A DNA stretch of 64,000 nt. It comes from Peromyscus leucopus. Its lineage: Eukaryota > Chordata > Mammalia > Rodentia > Cricetidae. The stretch lies in contig NC_051066.1 of NCBI RefSeq assembly GCF_004664715.2, positions 80,392,735 through 80,456,734 of the forward strand. The letters run 5' to 3'. The notes under the pieces were generated by a model that did no database searches, was not told the origin of the DNA, and was given only the letters and a program-made list of their open reading frames with translations. Of the stretch, positions 22,771 through 34,199 are shown in pieces. The position numbers were made by a program, and so were the translations under genes. How positions within the stretch are numbered: the stretch's first letter is position 1; every line of letters starts with the position of its first letter.

Positions 22771-22880
22771 TAATGTCGGGTGTGGTGGCACACACCTTTG
22801 ATCCCAGCACTCAGGAGGAGAAGCAGGCAGATCTCTGTGAGTTCTAGGTCAGCCTAGTCTACATAGCAAGTTCCAGGACA
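22771..22880 (+). mobile_element. B1 SINE inserted in old L1
   Basis: GGGTGTGGTGGCACACACC, CCCAGCACTCAGGAGG, GGCAGATCTCTGTGAGTTC and a truncated end at CAAGTTCCAGGACA. L1 sequence lies on both sides. Confidence 0.85.
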
Positions 22881-23270
22881 ACTGGGGAAGGTGGGGGGCA
22901 GGGAAATGTTCCAGGAATTAGCAAATCTCACTCCATAATAACCTTAAATGCAGTCGGCTTCAATTCTCCAATAAAAAGACACAGTCTAGATGATTGGAAT
23001 TAAAAAAGCAAGATTCAACTGTTGATTGTCTCCTAGAAACATGCCTCACTGGCAAAGACTCATATGACACCTATGAGTCAGAGGACAGAAATCAGGATTT
23101 ATAAGCAAACTGAAGCTAAAAATAGCTGGTATAGCTATTTTAATGTTTGATAAAGTAGATTTCAAGGCAAAATTAGTCAGAAGAGGCAAAGAAAATAATT
23201 ACATACTAATTAAGGGAATAATTTATCAAGAAGATATAACAATTATTAGCATATGTTCCAAATAAGGGTC

Positions 23271-23316
23271 CCTCTCTCTCTCTCAATCTCTGTCTCTGTC
23301 TCTCTCTCTCTCTCAC
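23271..23316 (+). repeat. (TC)n microsatellite
   Basis: CT dinucleotides with CTGT interruptions, inside the old L1. Confidence 0.9.
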
Positions 23317-24362
23317 CAATTATGGGCATAAAAGGTGAGTTAGGTCCTGCTACAATAATAGTAAGTGACTTTGGTATTCTTCTCCCATCTGTAGATAGGT
23401 CTTTCAAACTGTAGAATTAAACTACACCATAGATCAAATAGACTTAACAACTATATACCGAATATCCTGTTTAACAGACACAGAATATACATTCTTTTCA
23501 ACAGCCTATGGGATCTTTTCTATAACAGATCACATCCCAGGTCATATAAAAAGTCCTAAAACATTCAAAAGACTTGAAATACTTTCTCACATCTTATCAG
23601 ACTGTGGAGGAATAAAATTGGGACTCAGGAGCAAGAGAAACCACACAAATACCGTCAAATGGCCAGTGAGTCGTGGGATAAATCAGAGAAGAAAAGCTAA
23701 AAGCCCCAGAACTAGATGAAAATGAAATCACAGCTCATCAGAACATTTGGAACACAGCTAAAATAGTTCTAAGAAAAAAGTTTGAGCTATGCTGGCTTGT
23801 GTTAAAAATCAGGCAGAACTCAAATAAATTACCTGATGGCATACCCCAAAGTTTCAGAAAAATAATAAGCTAATCTCAAAAGTAGTAGATGGCAACAAAT
23901 TGGAACAGAAGTCAAGAAATGAAAACTAAAAGAGCAGCATGTAGAATTAATTGAAGGGTTGTTTCTTTGAAAATATAAGTAATATTGACAAACTTGTAGC
24001 CAATGTTGCTAAAAGAAATTGAAAGAAGAACCAAATTAATAAAAGTAGGGACCAAAAGAGTGATTTCACAACAGATTCCAATGCTCTGTTTACAATAATG
24101 CGGATCTACAATCTGCACAAATGTCTGTCAACAGATGAACAGTAAACTGCAGTGTGAAGAATGTGTTTTTAAGCTGTAATAAAGAATGGAATTATAAGAT
24201 GCAGAAAATGAAACTATTACCATGTTACAAGAGTTAAACAGATATAGAAGGAAAAAGGTCATACTTTCCTCTCATACATAGAATCTATATTTAAATATTG
24301 GTGCATGTGAGTGGGGGAGGGCATGAAGGTTTCTAAAGACAGACAGAACAAAGAAGGGCAAT

Positions 24363-24425
24363 GGAATATATATACATAATATATACATATATATGCATAA
24401 TATTTAATATATAATATATTTTCAG
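24363..24425 (+). repeat. (AT)n-rich tract
   Basis: Alternating TATA/ATAC sequence inside an old L1 3' region. Confidence 0.85.
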
Positions 24426-24817
24426 AAGGAGGGTGTGTTTGGGGGAGGAAGGGGCCCAGCAAGAGGGGAGATGGGGGAACATGAAGGAAGGATTGAATAA
24501 GAACAGTCAGTAATGAAATATGTATATGAAAATGTGCTGAAAAAGACTAATAAAGATAAATCCACACATATATAAAAAGAAATTATTCCAAATGAAGCAC
24601 ATGAACAAAAGTGAAAATAGACGATGAAGAGATCTCCGAGACAGTCTTAAAGTTTACATAGTCATCTGAGGCCACGAGGAGGAGGAGGGAAAATTACTTA
24701 AGGAAATAAGGGTCCAAAGATTTCCAAACTGGACTAGAAATATAGGTGACAGATTGAAGAAGTTCGACACATCCCTAGCACAAACTATTGAAGAAAGCTT
24801 TGTTAAAGCATAAAATT

Positions 24818-24905
24818 ATATATATATAGATATATATATATTATATTAATATATATAGATATATAGATATATAGATATATAGATTATATAAAGTTATATA
24901 TATGA
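24818..24905 (+). repeat. (TATA)/(GATATATA)n tract
   Basis: About 90 bases of A and T with a phased ATAG every 8 bases between 24855 and 24885. Highly self-complementary. Confidence 0.9.
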
Positions 24906-24935
24906 TAAAGGAAAGATCTGAAAAGCAACCATATT

Positions 24936-25529
24936 TGGGCAGTAGCAGTAGTGGAGAGGTCTGCTGGATTTTAGCTAGGATTTATTATAATGAAGCTGTG
25001 TGTTGCCTATGGAGACAGAGATAAAAAGAAAAGGGGGAAGAGAAGGAAGGAAGGAGGGGAGAATGGAAAGAAATTTGCTTTAAGACTTTGAAGGATTAAA
25101 GAGTTAGATATCCTTGACCTGCCCTGGGGCGTTGCATTACTTCTGGATATATGAAATTTAGAACCTGTTGGTACACTCTTAGAAATGTTCCTTTGTTTGC
25201 CCAAAGGTCCTCACTAAACCCTGTAGGTAGCAAGATAAGGACTGTTGTACTAGCTTTGCCCCAAAGACCAGAAGTTCATTTCCTCAACTCTTGAGTCCAT
25301 GTGGATGGGTTTGGGGAGATAGGGCTCTCTTAACTTCTAAGGATGATGCAAAGTCACCTCCACCCCAGGGCTTCTTTTTACAGGGTCACCAGTGTGTTGT
25401 GCTACCTACAGTCCTTAGTGACGTTTGGAAGGGATGATGCTACCTCATCCTCTGTACAGAATGTTTCAGAAACAATTGAGGATGACACTGTCAACAAGAA
25501 GCACTAGAAATTCATTCAGGACTATTCTT
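24936..25529. other. Intergenic, nothing recognised
   Basis: Includes a short purine-rich segment (25020-25070). No gene or named element seen. Confidence 0.4.
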
Positions 25530-25531
25530 AC

Positions 25532-25746
25532 CAAAAAAAATGGGGGATTTATTTTTTATTTATGTGTATATCTTAATACATGTAAGTGTTCATGCAAGAG
25601 TACTCAAGGACAGGAAGGTAAATTGAATATCCTGAAGCTAGAGTTACAGGCAGTTGTGAGATGCTGCAGATGGGTTCTGGGAACCCAACCAGGGTCCTCT
25701 GCTGGAACAGTAATTGCTCTTAACCACTGAGCCATCTCTCCAGCTC
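25532..25746 (-). mobile_element. B2/B3 SINE
   Basis: TTTATTTATGTGTATATC lead, GAGTTACAGGCAGTTGTGAG, GGGTCCTCTGCTGGAACAG and TTAACCACTGAGCCATCTC with a CCAGC end: reverse-complement B2/B3 with the tRNA-like head on the right. Confidence 0.9.
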
Positions 25747-25924
25747 CCAGAACTGACCTTGATAAATGAAAGAATCATGAGACAAGGTTTGCTCTTTGGG
25801 AAGGCTTTCCCCTTCTTTGAAAAACTACACACATAGCACGTGTTTGTATAGATGAATGGCAAAAACAAATAGAAATGGAAACTACCCCAAACTCTAACTT
25901 AAAGATAACTACTGTGGACGTTTC

Positions 25925-26165
25925 TCTATCAGACCCGATGCGTTCTTATGCAAATATATAAGTGTATGTATCGGGAACACAGGACTGTATTACATCCATC
26001 ATGCTGCAGCCTGCTTCCTATCACCTCTGCTATTTGTCCATCTGCTGTGAATGATTCCAGTCACTATACATCTACATCAGCATTCTGAGGCTGTGTAGCA
26101 CTGCATCACCCTTTAATTGTCAGGAATGTAAACAGTGATTGCTGTTCATGGGTGTACTGATATCT
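25925..26165 (-). mobile_element. Possible ancient L1M/L2 fragment
   Basis: Blocks such as CATGCTGCAGCCTGCTTCC and CATCTACATCAGCATTCTGAGGC resemble an old LINE 3' region shared by mammals. Low similarity; family and orientation uncertain. Confidence 0.35.
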
Positions 26166-26569
26166 TAAATGAGCAAACGAGAACAGTTGAACAAGAACGT
26201 AGTGCACTCACGTGTTTGTGGGCTTTCTGCTGATCTGATCTGGGCTGTCTCACACTCTGCAGTCAGCTGCCAGTTGGCTAAGCAAGCCTCATTTTGACTG
26301 TGCTTACTCACAGGCCCGGGTCTGGCTGCCTGTTGACTCCAGGGAAAAGGTTACAGCTGAGACAGCTGGGACAAGATGACTGTTCTGGTGAACTGTCCTG
26401 GGGCTAGCTGGAGCCCATGCTCGAGACTGTTCAGAGGAGCAAGGGCTAACAGTAATGTGCAAGCACGTTTGCCAGCATGTGCTGTGTGCCAAGGGCAGAG
26501 TAGACTTGTGGGTACAGAGAAGGGCGCAGAGCCAGGAACATGTTTTCCCCAAGTAAACTCCTGTACAAA

Positions 26570-26700
26570 TACTTTCAGTTGTTATCTGATCGTTCCATGA
26601 TATAAATTTCTAAATACAAAGTTGCCAGGTCAAAGGGATATCTCTTTTTGAGGACTCTGAAGATAACCTGTCAAATTGCCATGGACAAAGATAAACTGAT
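26570..26700. mobile_element. Possible ancient LINE fragment
   Basis: TTGCCAGGTCAAAGGGATAT and CTGTCAAATTGCC blocks recall the LINE segment that normally follows the preceding piece, so 25925-26700 may be one old insertion split by other sequence. Confidence 0.35.
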
Positions 26701-26842
26701 GAACATTTGAATTTAAGTGGAAAAGCTAGTTTCGCTCTATTTATGATGCATCACGACCTATGGACTTGGATTTGCATTTAAGTTGGAAGATGTGCACCAA
26801 AGCTTCACAGATATGAAGATGGAAAACAGGGAATCTTGTGGG

Positions 26843-26985
26843 GGCAGGGGTTGGGGAGATGGCCCAGCAGTTAAAAGCCATACTGCTCTTATAGAGGACC
26901 CAAGTTCACATGCCCCCAACATATGCTTTAGGTGGTTCACAACTGCCTAGAGCTCCAGCTCCAGGGGTAATCCAGTGCCTCTGCC
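26843..26985 (+). mobile_element. B2/B3-like SINE, truncated
   Basis: GGTTGGGGAGATGGCCCAGC, then AGTTAAAAGCC, TGCTCTTATAGAGGACCC and AGTTCACATGCCC. The forward tRNA-like head of a B2/B3; the 3' half is diverged or lost. Confidence 0.75.
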
Positions 26986-26989
26986 CCAC

Positions 26990-29394
26990 CTTCCCCAGAC
27001 AAATGCGTTTATAATTCACTGGTTCACCAAGCTGGACTTTAATGGTGTCTGTACTTTGGTTTGTTTTGTATTCCCTATCTCGAGTGAGCAGATGTGTGTG
27101 TTGAATCTCCCGAAGGAAGGTTTTGCCACACTGCATGTGTGAATGTGAATTCATTATACTCCATCTCCAGATACATTTGAAATTTCCTATTTTGAAAGCT
27201 ATACTGAAAAGTATTTTAATGTTATCAAGGATTTTTACACAAAATTACTTTAACATTGAATAGTGGTAACCAACTACAGACTATGTCATAACTGATGTAA
27301 TGATTCATCTCCTGGGATGTTGGGGCCAATTCCTAAGCTAACTGGTTATTCTAATGAGACTCTATAAAGAAACAGCCGAAGGGGTGGGTTCAGTTGGGAG
27401 GGGGTGGGAGAACACATAGGAGAGAAAAGGTCTCTAACACTATGAGGTTCCAAAGAGATGGGTGGAATCCAGAGTCAAGGGACAGTCGGGTGCACATGTG
27501 TCAGCCTCTCAGACAGGAGGAAATTCCCACTTGATGGCCTCTAAATCCCCAGAGAATTAGGAGTGAGGTCCAGCATGAGACCTCGAGGAGATGGGCGATT
27601 AGGAAACTATTGTTTGGAGAGGTCTGACAGTTGAGATGTGAGGGGACAGACTTTACCAAAGGAACTCTGTAAACTGCAGAAGCTAGATTGTTGCTGAAGG
27701 GAAGCGTCAGGGACCTGGGGTGGACAGACTGAGAACAGTGGAAGGCAAGTGCTTCTTCGGGCTGAGAGTAGCGGGTTGAAGAATGAGTTCTTACAGCCAG
27801 CCCTTTGGGGGCTCAGGAGGTGTATGTGTGTCGTTGGGAGGGACCTGATAACAGGTATCTGCGTGTTTAACTCTAGGGATTGGAATCTAAATACTGGGGA
27901 TGGTTGGACACCCCGTGACAAAGCTGCCCTAGTGATGGAAGGGGAGTGAGTCTAAGTTGGAGCCATCGACCTTTCGATCCTAGTGAGTAAGCAGGCAGAC
28001 TGACGGCAGAGCATGGAGCTGTGGGCTCTTTCAGGTCGTCTCGTAGCTTCCTCATCTTGACGATCAAAACTCCAGGGTCCAGTATGTCCAATATGGCCCT
28101 CTTCCTGAGAACCTGGGTGGGGGCCAGACACTTCGCATCCAAGGACTGTAACCACTGGGGCAGAGGGAAGCAGAGGATGGTTGTTTTTTGTAATTTATGA
28201 TTCTAGAAATAAAATTTAACTTTCAAAATCAACCAAGCGGCCGATCCGCACTGCTGAGGCGGCACACTTGGGCTGATTGTTTGCCTTCTCATTTAGACTC
28301 ACTTCGACTGCCCGTGAGGTAGCACTCTCCAGCAAAGCTTGGGTAATTCCTAGGAAGAAGCAATTGCCTTCATTTCTCAGCAGGATTTGCTGAAGTGAGC
28401 TTATTTGCGGAAAGATCAGGGATGGTAGTTTTTGTAGCTTAAAGCCTGGAAAAGTACTGCTCCTACCTCTTGGCCGAGTCCTAATCCACTCATGATTAAA
28501 CCTTTTTAAAACTTGCTCCCAAACCTGAAGGGCTCTGTGAGTCTGCGATGGTAGAATGATCTGTTACAACACAGCGTGTTTGTCAATTTATCTATCATCT
28601 AGACAGAGTTTACCTCATGTTTCTCCTCTCTTGCAACTTCAGCTATCAACTGTGAGTTGCCGGGATGTCAGAGAATAAAACCTGCTGTGGATTAGTAGAA
28701 GCAAGGTGGAGGGAGAGAGCCGTTGTCTTTTTCCTGGTCGGTCTCTGCTCCTCTGACTGGAATCTGAAGTGGCAGAAAAAAGATGCTTGGGGAGGGAACC
28801 CAGCCGGAGTAAAGGCCACTGGTCACATGGCCACAGTCTGCCCAGGCAGAGGGGATGGGGTGGGGGAATGAGGGTGGCTTGCTCTGGGCCATTGGGTTAA
28901 GGGAGCTGAGCAGAGGAGCTCTGAGCGGGCCCAGGAAATCCAGAGGCATCTGAGTGAGCCGTTTAAGTCTGACCAACAAGTGCAGTGAGGTGGGGGTCCG
29001 GTGGGGTGTTCACAGAGGTGTGGAGAGAGGAACAGGAACCAGGGAGTAGGACTCCACTTTGAACCAGCACCTCCTTGTGTCTTGCCTTGTGCTCTGAGAT
29101 GGGACTTCAGGCATCTGTTTCCTCAGTCGATAGCATCACAACTGCCTTTTGTCCAAGCCGGATCATGGCGGGCTATCTGGTCCTCCTGTCCGTGGGAGGA
29201 CTCTTCCCTGCCCAGCAGCTGCCATCTCCTGCCTCCAGCCTTCCCTGGTAACTCCTCCACTAACTGGAACAGTTGAGGTGAAAGGTAGGGTAGTCTTTCT
29301 AGAACACACGGAATCAGGCCACCCCACTCCACCCCCAGCAGAAGCCTTTCAATGGCTTCTTGTTGTCCCCAGGACAACGGTGAATTCTTTTGTA
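26990..29394. other. Non-repetitive intergenic block
   Basis: About 2.4 kb with no SINE or LTR I recognise. CpGs are retained near 28225-28320 (AAGCGGCCGATCCGC and nearby). Several 80-105 codon frames on both strands have no domains. It could hold regulatory DNA, but nothing specific is shown. Confidence 0.35.
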
Positions 29395-29528
29395 TATTTC
29401 CTTAATTAAGATATTACTGTATCACTCACTTTCCCCTTTCCTATCATCCTTCCAGTCCCTCCAATGTCCCCTTGTTCCAACTCCTTCCATGCCCCCTACC
29501 CGAGAATGGATAGCTTCTTTTTCTTTGT

Positions 29529-29571
<43 letters not shown>

Positions 29572-30540
29572 CATGCTGAGTCCGTGTTTATCATTGTGTG
29601 TATACATGGCTTATCATCTTGTACTGAATAACCAGTTAGGTGGCTCAGCCTTGGGAGAGGCTGAATTTCCCTTTCTCAGCAGTCATTAGTTGCCTGTGGT
29701 TCTTTGTATAGGGTGGAACACTGTGAAACTTTTTTTCTTCCACATTGGCATGTCCATTGATATTGCTGTTGTTCTGGTCATGTTTATGCAGCCCTTTCTA
29801 GGAGAGACTGTTTCACATCAGACTTCTTGGTACTCTGACTTTTATAATCTTTTCTGCCTCCTTTTTCAGCAATGTTCCCCGAGCCATAGATCCACTGGGG
29901 CTGGGCTCTCTATGATCTGTTGAAGTCCGCATTGTGTCCTGTTGTGGTTTTTCTGTGACAGTCTCCATCTGATGGAAAAAAAAAAAGGTTTCTTTGATGG
30001 AGGGTGGAAGCTACTTACCTGTGGATATAAGGCAAGATTTAGAAAACAGCAAGGAATTGTGCTGGCCTAGCAAAAAGGCTGTAGTAGATCCTTATCTAAG
30101 GTCCATAACCTCACTAGCAACAGGAAGTTGGCTAGGTTTTCAGTACCAGGCCTGGTGTCCTTCCTGGTGACTCGGCCTGAAGTCTAATTAGACAGATGTT
30201 GGTGACCGCCAACATGCGAGTGCCACTTGTCACACCTTTCCTGCTATCTTGCCGTTGTTGTGGATCACAGGAGTCGCAGCTGGGGAGCACTGTTGACTGT
30301 TTTCCTCCCTTGGCAGTTGGCCAGGATTTTCTGGTTCTATTGGAAGCTAGACTGTAGGACAGGGGTTAGAGTTCTGCTCAAATAATCCGAGTCCAGTGTC
30401 CCAAGAGTGCAGTGTCTTCAGCAATGGGGACTTACCTTCAACCTCTCCGAGGCTTTCAAGGGCAGTAGTAATAGTCCACATTGTTCTGGGAGTCGCTTGG
30501 GCTTCCCTGATCAACCACTTGAGAAGAATGCTCTCCTACT
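29395..30540 (-). mobile_element. Rodent L1 3'-end fragment (Lx-like)
   Basis: Matches in order the reverse complement of the rodent L1 3' region: CCACATTGGCATGTCCATTG, TTTCAGCAATGTTCCCCGAGCC, GGACTGGGCTC-like, GTGGATATAAGGCAAG, CCTCACTAGCAACAGGAAGTTGGC, AGTCTAATTAGACAGATGTTGG and CAGCAATGGGGACTTACCTTC. A (TG)n microsatellite splits it at 29530-29571. Open frames inside are incidental. Confidence 0.75.
29530..29571 (+). repeat. (TG)n microsatellite
   Basis: About 21 perfect TG units inside the L1 fragment. Confidence 0.95.
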
Positions 30541-30590
30541 CAGCACTCCACACACGTCTTGCCTCCATGTCTAGTCTAACACACACACAC

Positions 30591-30913
30591 TGTCAGAGTC
30601 AAACCACACAGACTCCCTACACAGACTCCAGGCTCAGTTTATTCAGGAAGAGGCAAGCCTTATACACCCTCCACCCCACCCTTGGGGGAGGTCTGATGAA
30701 TATGCATCTGCTGGTGTGACATGGCTGCCTCTCATTGGTCCAGGCCATCTCCAGATCATGTTTCAGCTGCTGTTGCTAAGACCATCAGGCAGACCCAGGC
30801 TGGCTCTCAGAAAGCATCTTTTTTACTTGTTTGGGCCCTCTGGCCCTCAAGCCGGTGAGGGAGGAGTCATCTCACAGGTGGGGGTGCAGAAGAAACACTG
30901 ACCCCATTCTACA
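30591..30913 (-). mobile_element. Candidate antisense solo LTR
   Basis: On the minus strand the unit begins TG and ends CA (323 bp). Near its 3' end it has a TATAAGGC box, then AATAAA about 20 bases later and a short U5-like stretch: the order of an LTR promoter, R and U5. No family name assigned and no clear target-site duplication seen. Confidence 0.45.
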
Positions 30914-30973
30914 GGTAAATTGAGGCTCAGAGTGTGATTTCATAATCTGTCCATGGCTTCTTGGTGTCAGACC

Positions 30974-31032
30974 TTGGAATCCACTTCAGGGGTGTTGATC
31001 TCCTGGAATCCACTTCAGGGGTGTTGATCTCC
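30974..31032 (+). repeat. 29-bp tandem duplication
   Basis: A 29-base unit (GGAATCCACTTCAGGGGTGT and nine more bases) occurs twice head to tail with essentially no differences, so it is recent. Confidence 0.92.
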
Positions 31033-31399
31033 TGGGAGAGTCTTTCTCTTCTCTCTTGTAGCTACAGAAGGAAGCAATCAAGGGAAAAGGCACTGCTCAG
31101 TGTCCCCATTCTGCTGCTCACTCAGAAAGTTCTCAGAGGGGCCAACATGAGAATGAGCGTGACACCACATGAAAGAGCTCAGGTGTATCAGCACAGGGTC
31201 TAATATAACAGAGAACTATCGGGCTTAGAGATGGCAGGGAGCTAGGAGTCCAAACGAAACGTTTTCAGACACAATTTGAACATTTATTCCACTGAACTCA
31301 TTATTCAAGCCCAGCCCTCTGTGCTCTGAACTCCGGGGATCTGGGGACCTGGGTTCCTTGCTGGGTTTTCATGACAGTGAACAGTTTCTGCCTACCTTT

Positions 31400-32260
31400 C
31401 CGTTTTTCCCTTTGATTGACTGGAAGAGCTGCATTTCGGCATGATAGATACTGTTCATTTAACTCTAGCATTTACTTTCCCCTGAACTAGTGCGGTGCTG
31501 ATGATTGATCCGACTTCTCCCCCATTTAGCACCCATGTAAAACATCGCAAAAGATTGGCTCCGTGGCTCGGAGAGCGTTTCTGCAGCAATCCGTTCAAGC
31601 TGCAGCTGGCATGCCGAGTGGCATGGAAGCTCTTAATGAAACGGCAGCAGATATTAGGATTTTATGGCCTGGAAAACAGTACAAATCAAAGCGCTTTGCT
31701 TACTGTTTATCTGTTTAGAGCATTTTTATTTTCCAAACCCAGCAATGCTCATCTTTTTCATGCAGCGTTTTCGTTTGGCTCTTTACATATTGATTTTCCC
31801 GTTCAGTGGTATGCCCTGATGAAGTTGGAACACTCTGCCTAAGGAGAGGAGTGAGCACAGGAGCAGGGCAATTGCTGTGTGTGTTCTCAGCCCCGGATTC
31901 CTCCTCTCAGGGGGAGAGAGATCAGGGCTCACTGTGCAGAAACAAGACTGATGATACACTAGTCCTTCTCCTGCCTGGGTGTCCCCGTGAGCCAGTAGGC
32001 CGGGCCTTTTGCAATAGGAGACTCCCAGCATTGACACGCGAAGCAGCATTTCCTCTTTAAATGCTGCAGGTAATTCAACAGTCAAGGAAGGCTCCAGCAA
32101 AAAACTAAACCCGTTAGATGGTTTGCCTAGAGATCCAGTAATTATTTCCTATGAGGGGCCAGATAACATTCATAAACAGTTTTGCAAGTCAATTGTTTGT
32201 CTAGTCACATACTGTCTGTATCAAAATTCATGGCGATAGATAATACCTCAGTATTATGTG
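31400..32260. promoter_or_regulatory. Candidate conserved non-coding element cluster
   Basis: No repeat family fits. The core 31480-31810 keeps about 13 CpGs (hand count) in DNA of moderate G+C, unlike the CpG-depleted neighbourhood. Motifs: PBX/HOX-like TGATTGAT (31502-31509), E-box CAGCTG (31603-31608), homeodomain TTAATGA (31633-31639), TCF/LEF-like ATCAAAG (31685-31691). A 115-codon frame crosses it but matches no protein I know. Enhancer function is inference. Confidence 0.4.
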
Positions 32261-32299
32261 TCCACGTTACCAAAATAGACAAGGAGAAAGATACATTGG

Positions 32300-32625
32300 G
32301 ACTCCCTGTCTGTGGGTTCCGTCTCCATGGATTCAACCAGCTGAGGGTGGGGGGCAGGGAAGTGTGGCTGCATTGAACATGCTTGGGGGTGTTTCCCTCT
32401 ATTCCCTATGCAATATAACAACACGACAACATTTAGGATAACATTATCATATTAGGTACCACGGACTGATTTATACAGTGGACTTCAAGTTCATGGGAGG
32501 GCAAACATAGGTTCCATGTGAATACAGTCCCATTTTTTGTCAGGTACTTGAACGTGTAAGGGCTTGGGTATCTAAGGACCCCTAGAAGCAGTTCTCTTTG
32601 GATAATGGCAGACAACTCTATTTGG
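32300..32625 (+). mobile_element. Possible ancient Tigger/MER-type DNA transposon
   Basis: CATGGATTCAACCAGCTGAG near the left, ATTATCATATTAGGTA in the middle, and AGGTACTTGAAC with GGGTATCTAAGGACCCC near the right resemble in order an old mammalian TcMar-Tigger derivative. Diverged; family not certain. Confidence 0.4.
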
Positions 32626-33239
32626 TTTGTGGGGTGTGTTTGCTGACTCCCTGGTTTAAACTGAAAGAGGAGGGGCAGGTATATATATGGTATGAGCATT
32701 GAGAGAACAGATAGGGAAGGTGATTCTTCTCGGACACAGCGGCAGAAGGAAGCTGCTGTTCCCTTAGAGTGTTCTGAGTAATCAGGGTCAGAGCTGAGGC
32801 CCTGGCTTCGCTAATGATTGATGCTTGAGCATCTGTCCTCAATACACCAATTGAAGAGACAGGTAATAGTGGAAAAACAGGGAAAGGAGATTTACTCCAT
32901 GTGGCCGTATTAGGAAGGGGATGAATAAAGAGGTACAGTAAGCCCTGACTCCATTTTTCAGGCACTGTTGTGGGGTCTAGGTTTAAACAGAGGGCTAGAA
33001 ATAGAAATAGACAGGCGGTTCTGGTCAAGGTACTCTCTCATTCATAATTATCTGCCCTGCAAGGTAATCTAATATATTGTCAGCACTTACGAGATATTTT
33101 CCCCTGGGAGACATCACTCCTGACACCAGGGATTGAGCCTTCTCCTCCTCCTTCCTGAGATTCCCTAAGGGAACTCTAATGAATCCCTAGGGACCAGCTC
33201 TTTTAACAGCCAGAGGGAGGGGCACAAACAGCCCTCTTT
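32626..33239. other. Intergenic, nothing recognised
   Basis: Non-repetitive. A 136-codon minus-strand frame (32618-33028) overlaps the transposon edge and has no domain. Confidence 0.35.
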
Positions 33240-33480
33240 AGTTTAGCGTGTATTTGCTCCTGCCAGGACGGCTACAGTGTCTGTATTGTGGATTTAGGGG
33301 GACAACGGGGCAGTCAGAGAAGAGCGCCCTGAGCTCATCTCCCACCCCTCTCCGCCGTCTCGCTGTCTGACCCAATCTGGGCCGCCAGCGAGGGTCCTGC
33401 GGATGAAGTTGGCATCTCAGAGCACAGAGCAGTGGCGTGGAGTGAAGAATTGCCCCGGGCGAGCCGGGGTGGGGACAGTG
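33240..33480. promoter_or_regulatory. Small CpG-enriched patch
   Basis: About 14 CpGs by hand count in roughly 240 bases of G+C-rich sequence (for example TCCGCCGTCTCGCTG and CCCCGGGCGAGCCGGGG). It is isolated in CpG-poor intergenic DNA. A 166-codon minus-strand frame (33738-33238) covers it; I recognise no domain and treat it as composition-driven. It could be a regulatory element or a promoter of a non-coding transcript; neither is shown. Confidence 0.35.
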
Positions 33481-34199
33481 AGAACAAGAACAGAAGATGA
33501 TTGAAGACCAACTTCCTAAAACTCCCCCTTTCCAGACAGGCAGGAGCCTGGAGGGCCACACGCCTGGGCTCTGGTTCTGCACTCTGGCTTTACTCTGAAG
33601 CACCCTCCCCCGACCACCCACGACAGGTCTGTGATCGATTTCAAGGCAGGGAGATGCAGGCTCAGTGCTTTTGTTTGTATTATTAGGAAAGACAAAGTCT
33701 TTTTCTGGAAGAGCCAAATTCAGGCGCTGGCAGCCCACCTGGGAATGCAGGAGCCCTCCCAGAGGCAGGCCCGTGTTCAGTTAACACGAGGGGGAGCAGG
33801 CAGCCCGCGGTCAGAAACGCCAGGGTGTATATTCTGTCATCAAGCTTTGGATCCAGCTGCACCTGGAAAGACACCGCCCCCTCTCTGTTATATAAGTCAG
33901 TTTGAGCTCTGTCTTTCCCACCAAGGTTAATTGTCTGCTTCTAGCAACTGTAAGAATCCTGGCTGAGAGAAAGTCTAGATTTGCTTCCAGAACCTCGATC
34001 TGCCTACTCCACAGGCAAGTGGGCATCAGATGAAGTTCTTCTAGTTACCAAATGGAGCAAGAAACCCAGCTTCTCCTGTGTGCGTGGTTATTTTCACATG
34101 TGCATGTGGCTGCATTCATGCACGATTCTAATGCCAGTATGCACTTTTCTCAGATGCAGAAAAAAAAAAAAAAAGCTTTCTTTCTCAAATACCTGCACA
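33481..34199. other. Intergenic, nothing recognised
   Basis: Non-repetitive, apart from an A-run near 34160-34174. Confidence 0.4.

Larger units (their letters stand above)
22430..24935 (+). mobile_element. Ancient L1 fragments (L1M/HAL1-like), broken
   Basis: Old LINE-1 pieces. 22460-22695 resembles the ORF1 area (block GCATAGCAATAGAAACTATCC). 22930-24060 resembles the endonuclease part of ORF2 (blocks CCAATAAAAAGACACAGTC, AAAAAGCAAGATTCAACTG, GAATATACATTCTTTTCA). 24080-24580 resembles a 3' end, and 24600-24935 is a further piece. It is full of stops and interrupted by a B1 and simple repeats; no functional protein remains. Homology is recalled, not computed. Confidence 0.6.

Noticed and set aside
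22430..24935. Functional LINE-1 protein
   Set aside because: Sequence order is L1-like, but stops, gaps and inserted SINEs break every frame.
31495..31842. 115-codon plus-strand frame over the candidate conserved element
   Set aside because: No domain, no splice context and no homology I recognise. Non-coding conservation explains the sequence better.
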